17,446 nt of DNA, taken from Verrucomicrobiales bacterium (GTDB lineage: Bacteria; Verrucomicrobiota; Verrucomicrobiia; Limisphaerales; RI-55). Shown here one piece after another: positions 8,401 to 15,005 of this stretch; the stretch's first letter is position 1, and each line of letters starts with the position of its first letter. A model generated the notes under the pieces. It was not told where the DNA came from, made no database searches, and was given only the letters and a program-made list of their open reading frames with translations. Location: NCBI GenBank assembly GCA_003484235.1, contig DNDP01000448.1:1414-18859 (forward strand). Direction: 5' to 3'. A program made the position numbers and the translations under genes.

Positions 8401-11400
8401 GTGGAGAGCAACTGGAAGTTGCGGACATCCACCTGCCGCGCGATCCCGCCATCCCCACCGTTACCACCGATGGCAAGGCTCATGTTCACGGACTTTGCGC
8501 CCGTGCCAAAGGATGCCGACAAACTGTCACCGCCGTCTCCACCACCGCCGCCGACACTTTGGGCGTAGATGCCGCTCGATCCCTCGCCGCGCACGAGCAA
8601 TGCGCCACGGTTGGTTACGGTGACCCTTTCCGACGCGCCACCGGTCCCGCCGTCGCCACCAATGGCCACCGAGAGATTGGCGCCGTTACCAAAGCCGCCC
8701 GCCAGGCTGCCGGCGAACCCGCCGGAGCCACCGCCGCCGCCCACGCTTTGAGCAAAGATCGCGTGTGATCCTTTGCTGGTGGTTTCAATGGAGCCGCTGG
8801 TATCGACGGTAACCATCCCGGCCTCCACCCCACTCCCTCCGGCTCCTCCCATGCTGAATCCCAGTCCTCCGCTGTTCCCACTGAGCGCTGCGGAAACGCT
8901 GAACCCGCCCGAACCGCCACCGCCGCCCACGCTTTGCGCCACGATGCCATGGGCCAGTTCGCCTGCCGTGACAATGTCGCCGCTGTTGAGGAGTTCCACG
9001 CCGGCTCCAGTGCCACCCATACCCCCCGAGCCGCCCATGCTAAAGGCAAGGGCCGGCCCCTGGCTGACGGTTCCGGCAATACTGAATCCGCCATCGCCAC
9101 CTCCACCGCCGACACTTTGGACCAGGATGCCGTAGGAATGCCGGCCCAAGGTTTCAACCGTATTCCAGTTGTTCACGGTGACGATGCCGGCCGAGCCACC
9201 ATTTCCGCCGCTACCACCCAAACTGGCGCTCAAAGCTCCTGCACCGCCGGCCGCTGAGGCGATGCTGAACCCGCCGGAGCCACCACCGCCACCCACGCTC
9301 TGCGCCACAATGCCGTGCGCGTCCGCACCGGCAGTCTGGATGTGACTGCCGCTGTCCAAAACCACGGTGCTTCCTGCGCCGCCGAGGCCGCCGGAGCCAC
9401 CCAGACTGGCGGCAAGTCCGGCGGAGCCCGCAGCCCCCGCGATGCTAAATCCGCCATCACCACCACCACCACCAACGCTCTGCGCCAGCAACCCATAGGA
9501 TCGATCAGCGCCCGTGGTAATCGCCCCCGTACTCTGCAAAGAAACTTCCTGACCGGCACCACCACCACCGGCACCACCGCCCACGCTGACGGCACCCGAC
9601 ATGCCACCACCTCCGCTTACCGCGATGCTGAAACCACCGGATCCCCCGCCACCACCGACGCTTTGGGCGACGATCGCATGCGAATTCGTTCCGCCGGTCG
9701 TGATGTCGCTGGCGCTCGTCACCACCACGTTGCTGGCACTCCCTCCGCCACCGCCATTACCGCCCGAACCCACCGCGACGGAGAAGCTGGCGCCCGTTGC
9801 CGCTGCGACCGCAAACCCGCCATTTCCACCGCCACCACCAACACTTTGAGCGAAGATTCCGTGCGAACGATTTCCGGTGGTATTGATGGTGCCCTGCTCA
9901 CCCGTGTCGACCTTGACCGACGCGCCGTCCCCACCAGCACCTCCCCGTCCTCCGATCGAGACACTGGCAAACGCTCCCATTGACGCGGCGCCGCCTCCGG
10001 TGCCGCCACCGCCGCCGACACTTTGTGCAAAGAGACCAACCGCATCATTGCCCCCCGTCACAATGGAGCCATCGTGTCGTACATCGACGAAGTTTCCGTC
10101 TCCACCTTTGCCACCCGCACCCCCGACAGAATAGAACAATCCGGATGAGGACGGGCCATCACCGCCGCTGCCACCCACGCTCTGGGCAAAAACACCGCGC
10201 GAAAAATTATTAACCGTCGTTACCTGTCCCAGGTTGCGGACAACGACCTCACCCGCGTTTCCGCCCGCCGAGCTCTGGCCGTTGTCACCTTCGCCGCTGA
10301 ACAACCCGCTGCCACTGCCTGCGGCGCCGCCGCCACCACCCACACTCTCAGCGAAGATCCCGTGTGCCCCCTGACCACGGGTGATGATCGCACCCTGGTT
10401 GGTGACGATCACATTGCCACCATTACCAGCGCTGCCACCGTTTCCGCCGGAGGAGGACACAATCCCGCCGCCCGCTCCACCAGTGCCGGCAAAACCACCG
10501 ATGCTCTGCGCGAAGATTCCGTGCCCGTTGAGGCCTTCCGTTTCGATGGTGCCGCCGGGCCGGAGCAGCACGGTTGCGATCGATCCATCGCCGGAACCGC
10601 CGCCGAGTCCGCCGTCCCCATCGATCCAACCTCCTTCATTCCCCCGACCGCCACCGCCCCCCAGACTGCGGGCGCTGACGCCGAACGCGCTTTCACCCAG
10701 CGTGTGAATACTCCATGAACCGTGAACCGTCGCCGTGCCGGCGTCTCCGCCAACCGATCCCGAACCACCATCGCCGTCGCCGTGGCCTTCGCCACCATCT
10801 CCCCCTCGACCCGCCTGACTGATGGCCAGCACTCCGATCGAGTCGGAACCCGTGGTGGAAATGTTTCCTCCGCCATTGATCAATACAGCGCCGCCATTTC
10901 CCCCTTCGCCACCGTTGCCTCCATCGTCGTCAAAAAACGCCCGGTCTTCCCCGTTGCCGCCACGCCCGCCATCGCCCCCTCTGCTGATGGCCAGAATCGC
11001 AGCTGAACTCGCGCCGCTGGTGACAATCGAACTGGTGCTGTTGATGATGCTCGCACCTCCGGCCCCACCCACGCCACCGGGGTTGCCATCACCGTCGCCA
11101 GATTCTCCCCGCCCCCCGGCACCTCCCTGACTGAGTGCTTGTATCCCCGCAGACTGATTTCCAGTCGTCATGATCGGACCTGCGCTCTCAATGGAAGTCG
11201 TCCCACCCGCCACGCCCGGTTGCCCATTGCCATTTCCCCCGGCGCCATTCGCCCCGGCACTGACCACCCGCAGGCCGGCGGCGCTTTCGCCGGAGGTCAG
11301 GATGGTCGATGTCCCGCCGCCATACTGCAGCGTGAGGTTCAGCGCGGCATTTCCGTCCGTGAATTCCACGCCCGGGGTGCCAGCGCCGGGCGTGATGTCG

Positions 11401-14400
11401 CTGTTGAGTCCGATGATCAGGTTGTTCACGGAAGGCGTGGCGATCAGTTTGATGACCGGCTGGTAGCCGGCCAGGGTGATAGTGCTGGCGTTGGTGAAGG
11501 CAAACGCTTCGCCACTCAACGGAAGGCGGGACGGAACCCAAAGTGGGCCGTTAGCCATATACCCGTGATGAGCGTTGATGGTGACATCCTGAAGGGTCCC
11601 GCCAGCGGCTTCATTCATCCGATAGAAAGCCACCAGCCCCGGCTCGCTGCCGGTGATCGGTTGGCGCAGGCCACCTGCGATTTCAGCCTGAGAACGAGCG
11701 ACGTTCCAAACCCGGAAGTCGTCCAGTTCGCCGGCGAAGAAGTACGGCCCGTTATTCCCCAAAACCAGATCATGAGTGCCCCGGGTAAACTGACCTGCTC
11801 CCACCTTCTCCGCCTCGAGAATGCCATTGCGGTAAATGCGCATGTAGTTGCCTGCCACGCTGGAGACGAGGCTGAAGTGCTGCCACGTGCCCACCAGCGA
11901 AACCGGCGGCAGGTATTGCAGCCGGCTCCCGCCGAAATCCCAATACACTTGACCGTCACTCCACGGAACGTGGGCTTGGAAGCGATTCCCACCCACGTCC
12001 GGACTGATGGCGAAGGTGGATTGATTCTTCACCGAGTGAACACGCTGCCAGAATTCCACGGTCACCTCGTTGGTCGGCATCCGCGGGCCAAATCCCGCAA
12101 TGCGAACGAAATCGTTCGCCCCATCAAGATCCAGCGCCGTCCCGCCAACGGCCGCGAGCGAGACAAACCTCTCTGTTTGGCCCACGGCAATGCCATTGGC
12201 GTTCTGCGCAACGTTGCGCGCATAGTAAACCTTTCCCGGGGCCAGGCTGCTCAATGTCACCGAAACCGGAAGCGACGACAGGCGGCCCGCTCCGTTGACC
12301 AGGGTGCCGTTCCGGGGAGCGGTTGTACGGGAATCCACCGCGACGGTGCCCGCAGCTTCGTCGAAGCGATAGTTCAACACCAGATTGGGATCGTCGGGAG
12401 AGACCGCCTCCTGGCTGAACTGTCGAAGCTCCTCCGGAGTACGCGCGACGCTCCAGATGCGTACATCGTCAAAACGTGCGTTCGCAAACGGGTCACTGCC
12501 CCAATTGCTGCGCCCGATATAGTTCTGATTCCGTATCACTCCGCTGGGAGTTGTGGCCGGGCCGGACACCACTGCCACACCGTTGACATAGATGGTCGCC
12601 CGGTTGGTTTTGACGGTGACCGCCAAGTGGACCCATTCATTGAGGGGAACGGGATTGGGAGCCACCAGCACGGGATCCGGATAAACCTGGAATGCCGGTC
12701 TTCCACTCGTCAACTCGGACAGGGCAAACAGGACGTTCTGCGCCTGTTGGCCGTTGCCGAAATCGATGACACGCGCGTAGTGATTGTAACTCCGCTCAAA
12801 GACCCATGACTCGATGGTGAATTCGGCGCCGAAGTAGACGTCCGGTGGCGCGGTGACATGATCGTCGATCCCATCGAGGTGGAGAACCGAGTTGTCGCCG
12901 GTTACCACCTGATCGCCTGTGCTCTGATCAAAGACGGGACGGGCACCGGGCAACCACGCAGGGTAGTTTTGCAGCGTCGCGTGGTTCCCGTTCAAACTGG
13001 CATCTGACAGCTTCGGACCGATGCCGTCCTCCATCCGATAGTCAGCCAGCAGGCCTGGTTCATTGCCGGCGAGCGACGAGTTGGCATCCGCCATGATTTC
13101 GCTGTCGGATCGAACAACGTTCCAGATGCGCACGTCGTCGATCTCGCCGTCGAAGTAGTTGCAGTTGCAGGCCGAGCCCTGCCGCCCCAAGAGCAGCGGC
13201 TCAACAGAGGAGCTTTGGTACAACTGACCGGGCCGGTCGACCACGCGGTCGAGCAGCCCATTGATGTAAAACCTTTTCACCGCCCCATCGAAGGTGACCG
13301 CCACGTGCGTCCACTCGTTCAGCGGCACCTGGCTGTTGGAGTAATCCCACACCCCCACGCCCATGAATCCCAGTTGCCGCCCGCTGGCCAAGGAGAATAT
13401 GTAGTCGGTAATTCCGCTGTTGGCGCCGTTTCCGCGGGAGAGAATCGTATTGAACTTCGCGGCATGCGGCCGGACCCATGCCTGGAAGGTGACGCGATTG
13501 CTCAAGACCAGATCACCAGCGGTCACGGACGCGTATTGATTCGCACCATTGAACCCCAGGACGGTCGAGGCTGCCCCCCACTCAAACCGGTTGGTCGTCG
13601 TCACGCCGTAGGTGTTCACCAGTCCGTTGAGCTGCACACTGGTGTTCGTGACCAGTGTCGCCGTCCGCGTGAGCGCCCCGAGCACCACCGCATCCTCGAA
13701 GATGTTCCAAGTTGGGTCGTTGACCAGACTCCCGGTGTTGTCGCTGCCGCTGGCATCGGCGGTCACCGGCCCCGCGCCCTCGTCCAGCGGATAGTAAACA
13801 ACCAGCCCCGGCTCGGTGCCGGCCAGCCTGGCATTCATTGTTTCCTGGATCTGGTTCTGGCTGCGGGTCTCGTCCCAGATGCGCACCTCGTCCATTTCAC
13901 CGTCAAAGTAGTTGCAGGCGCACGACGTTCCTTGGCGGCCCACAAACAGAAACGGATCATTGCTTTTTGCCAACTGACCCGGCCGTCGGACCGTCCGGTC
14001 GAGAGCCCCGTTGATGTAGAACTTCTTCTCGAATCCGTCGAAAGTGACCGCCACGTGCGTCCACTCCCCGAGCGGCACCGGGGTGCTGGAGGTGTCCCAG
14101 GCGCCGGCGCCCCAGAACGCCACCAACCGGCTGTTGCAACTCCCCGCGCCGTCGTAGCCCGTCTGAATGATGAAATCCGTCACACCACCGCCGCCGTGTC
14201 CTCGGGAGAGAATGGTATTGCATTTGGCGGTGCGTGGATTGACCCATGCCTCGAACGTGACGTTGGAACTCAAAACCAGGTTGACCGGGCTGGCGCGCAG
14301 AAACTGATTCACGCCATTGAAATCCAGCGTTGCACCTTGGCCGGTAACGGCGACACTGAGGAGTGCAGCAACGAGGAGCAGCGCCAATTGACGTCCTGCC

Positions 14401-14465
14401 CTGCGGGCTTCCATATCCATCAGCCGGTTGAGATCAAGGCACCGCCGAGGTAAATTGGCATTCAT
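5448..14465 (-). CDS. Giant secreted LamG / glycine-rich repeat protein, autotransporter-passenger-like but without a barrel
   Basis: About 3,005 residues from ATG 14465. Other in-frame ATGs at 14525 and 14420 are possible; all keep the signal peptide, LALLLVAALLSVAV with cleavage near TGQGA|T (residue 45). In order: LamG-like beta-sandwiches (LamG_3, PF13385) at 46-262, 301-510, 526-725 and 776-983, each with a WTHVAV-type and a YFDGEMDEVRIW-type strand. Then 28 glycine-rich units at 1055-2694 with consensus HGIFAQSVGGGGGxGG. Next comes a passenger-end-like segment (2695-2898) with TLNNFGMI, VHNFGTVVGSVDLGSGNNAF and SGSIAPGSSAGSL. The DTDGDGMSDHEE calcium-type motif follows (~2900), and finally a domain ending WIDTG...FYRVKLKL. 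Similar arrays are known in proteobacterial autotransporters, whose C-terminal barrel (PF03797) is not seen here. Likely exported by Sec and surface-bound or released; glycan or matrix adhesion is an inference from LamG. No Shine-Dalgarno is clear. Confidence 0.9.
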   Translation of the reverse strand: MNANLPRRCLDLNRLMDMEARRAGRQLALLLVAALLSVAVTGQGATLDFNGVNQFLRASPVNLVLSSNVTFEAWVNPRTAKCNTILSRGHGGGGVTDFIIQTGYDGAGSCNSRLVAFWGAGAWDTSSTPVPLGEWTHVAVTFDGFEKKFYINGALDRTVRRPGQLAKSNDPFLFVGRQGTSCACNYFDGEMDEVRIWDETRSQNQIQETMNARLAGTEPGLVVYYPLDEGAGPVTADASGSDNTGSLVNDPTWNIFEDAVVLGALTRTATLVTNTSVQLNGLVNTYGVTTTNRFEWGAASTVLGFNGANQYASVTAGDLVLSNRVTFQAWVRPHAAKFNTILSRGNGANSGITDYIFSLASGRQLGFMGVGVWDYSNSQVPLNEWTHVAVTFDGAVKRFYINGLLDRVVDRPGQLYQSSSVEPLLLGRQGSACNCNYFDGEIDDVRIWNVVRSDSEIMADANSSLAGNEPGLLADYRMEDGIGPKLSDASLNGNHATLQNYPAWLPGARPVFDQSTGDQVVTGDNSVLHLDGIDDHVTAPPDVYFGAEFTIESWVFERSYNHYARVIDFGNGQQAQNVLFALSELTSGRPAFQVYPDPVLVAPNPVPLNEWVHLAVTVKTNRATIYVNGVAVVSGPATTPSGVIRNQNYIGRSNWGSDPFANARFDDVRIWSVARTPEELRQFSQEAVSPDDPNLVLNYRFDEAAGTVAVDSRTTAPRNGTLVNGAGRLSSLPVSVTLSSLAPGKVYYARNVAQNANGIAVGQTERFVSLAAVGGTALDLDGANDFVRIAGFGPRMPTNEVTVEFWQRVHSVKNQSTFAISPDVGGNRFQAHVPWSDGQVYWDFGGSRLQYLPPVSLVGTWQHFSLVSSVAGNYMRIYRNGILEAEKVGAGQFTRGTHDLVLGNNGPYFFAGELDDFRVWNVARSQAEIAGGLRQPITGSEPGLVAFYRMNEAAGGTLQDVTINAHHGYMANGPLWVPSRLPLSGEAFAFTNASTITLAGYQPVIKLIATPSVNNLIIGLNSDITPGAGTPGVEFTDGNAALNLTLQYGGGTSTILTSGESAAGLRVVSAGANGAGGNGNGQPGVAGGTTSIESAGPIMTTGNQSAGIQALSQGGAGGRGESGDGDGNPGGVGGAGGASIINSTSSIVTSGASSAAILAISRGGDGGRGGNGEDRAFFDDDGGNGGEGGNGGAVLINGGGNISTTGSDSIGVLAISQAGRGGDGGEGHGDGDGGSGSVGGDAGTATVHGSWSIHTLGESAFGVSARSLGGGGGRGNEGGWIDGDGGLGGGSGDGSIATVLLRPGGTIETEGLNGHGIFAQSIGGFAGTGGAGGGIVSSSGGNGGSAGNGGNVIVTNQGAIITRGQGAHGIFAESVGGGGGAAGSGSGLFSGEGDNGQSSAGGNAGEVVVRNLGQVTTVNNFSRGVFAQSVGGSGGDGPSSSGLFYSVGGAGGKGGDGNFVDVRHDGSIVTGGNDAVGLFAQSVGGGGGTGGGAASMGAFASVSIGGRGGAGGDGASVKVDTGEQGTINTTGNRSHGIFAQSVGGGGGNGGFAVAAATGASFSVAVGSGGNGGGGGSASNVVVTSASDITTGGTNSHAIVAQSVGGGGGSGGFSIAVSGGGGMSGAVSVGGGAGGGGAGQEVSLQSTGAITTGADRSYGLLAQSVGGGGGDGGFSIAGAAGSAGLAASLGGSGGLGGAGSTVVLDSGSHIQTAGADAHGIVAQSVGGGGGSGGFSIASAAGGAGALSASLGGSGGNGGSAGIVTVNNWNTVETLGRHSYGILVQSVGGGGGDGGFSIAGTVSQGPALAFSMGGSGGMGGTGAGVELLNSGDIVTAGELAHGIVAQSVGGGGGSGGFSVSAALSGNSGGLGFSMGGAGGSGVEAGMVTVDTSGSIETTSKGSHAIFAQSVGGGGGSGGFAGSLAGGFGNGANLSVAIGGDGGTGGASERVTVTNRGALLVRGEGSSGIYAQSVGGGGGDGGDSLSASFGTGAKSVNMSLAIGGNGGDGGIARQVDVRNFQLLSTLGSRDAHGIFAQSIGGGGGNGGFAASGTLSTSSTNKQISVSIGGSGGTGGVAGAVSVLNTSLITTIGEDSAGIHAQSIGGGGGNGGASFSGTFTGTGTKSASVSLGGDGGIGGNASTVNVMNDGGIQTSGERSRGIFAHSVGGGGGNGGWSASLNLTLAAPDSKSTQIAISVGGEGGAGGIGGDVLVAGSGDILTAGNDSEGVFAQSVGGGGGNGGAGLSGSAVLGAGQAGSTNVAWSLAIGGEGGIGNRGGTVTVDRNGTIETRGDGSHAIFGQSVGGGGGTGGSARSVNLFLKSPGATEATNSSNVSRELSFGGNGGEAGIGGAVKVTNVGNIATYGGDAHGIFAQSVGGGGGTGGNGHKGIDNLIEEIDVDGVLQQVVDSVEAKSSGLEYNFGGSGGSGNHGGVVSVDQTGDIITQSAGSYGVLAQSLGAGGGVGGNGITSPVNVEIGGFRLGGENGAGGDGSNVVVMVAGKVDTSGAGAHGIFAQSVGGGGGVAGNVVHGFQNVGPSVGYDTNFLGQGGGGSGDGGVVSVNTSDTIVTRGAGAAGIFAQSVGGGGGVAGGNESSLDFAGSVGGTGDGRQVLVSHTGGILTSSDHAHGIFGQSAGGIGMGGNVGIFLDGRIVAQGAGADGIFAQSRGGSGNGNIDITVRGIGVQGGAGLGAGIRFFDGANNTLNNFGMISSLGGSAIVGGSGNETVHNFGTVVGSVDLGSGNNAFNNSSGAVVDLGGAGLLSVGAGGTLDNGGLLTGTGQIIGNVTSSGSIAPGSSAGSLLIDGSLSLQATAGIFLDIGGHEKGVTHDSIQVTSLVEFAGTLTLRLDNNFVPRATDTFTLMEFASMLGSFGNASDGARLATQDNLASFQVDYTSTTLQVSGYQSPDTDGDGMSDHEESLAGTDRLLPESVMALTSVAVDDSNHTVIRFARVIGKSYTIEYRQTLESGVWIEVPSPAITIPDAGTGQWIDTGVQTGGLGGATKFYRVKLKL
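6384..11303 (-). repeat. Array of 28 degenerate ~59-residue glycine-rich repeats inside the giant protein
   Basis: I count 28 successive units, averaging about 176 nt. Each has a short beta-strand part (such as VTVxxxGxIxTxG), the motif HGIFAQSVGGGGGxGG, a variable 5-20 residue stretch, and a second Gly-rich stretch (SxGGxGGxGG). The first five units are divergent (VSAGANG, ALSQGGAGG, AISRGGDGG, AISQAGRGG, ARSLGGGGG) and rich in Asp/Gly. Units 6-26 mostly keep AQSVGGGGG, with variants such as AESV and AQSLGAGGG. The last two degenerate to GQSAGGIG and AQSRGGSG. A beta-solenoid is the natural fold to expect. The opposite strand reads as long Pro/His-rich frames, which are shadows of the glycine codons. 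Confidence 0.9.
12936..14330 (-). repeat. Internal duplication: first and second LamG domains of the giant protein
   Basis: LamG1 (13680-14330) and LamG2 (12936-13565) are clearly more alike than the other two. Both have NTILSRG, PLxEWTHVAVTFDG, KxFYINGxLDR, RPGQL, GRQG, a Cys pair separated by one residue before NYFDGE, and RIW. Nucleotide identity is visible too: CCACGTGCGTCCACTC and AAGTAGTTGCAG occur in both. The Cys pairs (TSCACNY and SACNCNY) are absent from LamG3 and LamG4. This points to a tandem duplication after the domain set was established. Confidence 0.8.
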
Positions 14466-14525
14466 TTTCGAATTCTTTCGATGAAAGACTTGTGATCCGC
14501 AACAAAAGGGAATCCATGGATACAA

Positions 14526-15005
14526 CTATTCATCCTGACAGGCTTCTCCGACCGCCGACAGAATCTTTTTCAACTAATTTAACCGCTCAAGATCGCCGCC
14601 GCTCCCGAGCTTCGAGCAGCCAGCCAATCGGAGACGGCTTGCTACTGGTTGACCGGGATTGGATTCTCGACAGTTTCCAGTGGAGCGGACCACAACGCGA
14701 TTCAGCCCAACCGCCGCGAGCAGGCCGGCGGAATCCTCACCGACGAAGGCATACAACCTGTGTTCGTGGGTGGTTGAACAGTACCGGGCCAGCCAGCGAC
14801 CAGAGGATCAGATTCACCCGATAGAAGGTAACGCCCGTGGGAGAACTGCCCGTCCGGGTCCCATCGTCAATCTACCGGGCGGTGGCGGCATTGGAAAAGC
14901 AGAACTGCGGCGAGGGCACTTCCTGCCATCTGCCAACCATGACTTCGGCCTCAATCGGACCCTGCCCTTGTTACGACCATCAAGGCGGAAAATTACCATT
15001 GAGGC
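14526..15005. other. Intergenic spacer between the two giant secreted-protein genes
   Basis: About 480 bp lie upstream of the 9-kb gene. The part nearest that gene (about 14565-14590) is locally A+T-rich and is the natural place for its promoter, but I cannot identify convincing -35 and -10 boxes. A pseudogene fragment occupies roughly 14809-14970. Between 14600 and 14800 I recognise nothing; the overlapping short frames there show no domain. Confidence 0.5.
14809..14970 (-). pseudogene. Remnant of a secreted protein's C-terminal FYRV-type domain
   Basis: On the minus strand this reads ...EAEVMVGRWQEVPSPQF, a short variable part, AR-stop-IDDGTRTG, and TGVTFYRVNL. It aligns with the end of the neighbouring giant protein (VWIEVPSP...WIDTGVQTG...TKFYRVKL). 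At 14872-14874 a TAG stands exactly where the intact protein has Trp before IDxG, a one-base change from TGG. The frame also hits a stop at 14971-14973 upstream, and no gene body precedes it. After FYRVNL the frame does not stop but runs on to 14737, unlike intact genes that end within a few residues. It is best seen as the leftover 3' end of a deleted family member. Confidence 0.6.

Noticed and set aside
6028..11130. Many Pro-rich (PPPPPTL) and His/Thr-rich plus-strand frames
   Set aside because: They are complements of glycine codons in the repeat array of the giant gene, repeating with the same period.
6384..11303. Possible CRISPR or tandem DNA repeat locus
   Set aside because: The period is a whole number of codons on average, units are degenerate at DNA level, there are no constant repeats with unique spacers, and one frame stays open throughout.
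11139..12809. 556-residue plus-strand frame
   Set aside because: It lies opposite LamG3 and LamG4 of the giant protein and has no domain of its own.
13215..14453. 412-residue plus-strand frame
   Set aside because: It is antisense to LamG1, LamG2 and the signal peptide region; its internal similarity only mirrors the LamG duplication.
14492..14824. 110-residue plus-strand frame upstream of the giant gene
   Set aside because: It overlaps the giant gene's 5' end and the pseudogene fragment in opposite orientation, is rich in Arg and Ser and shows no domain.
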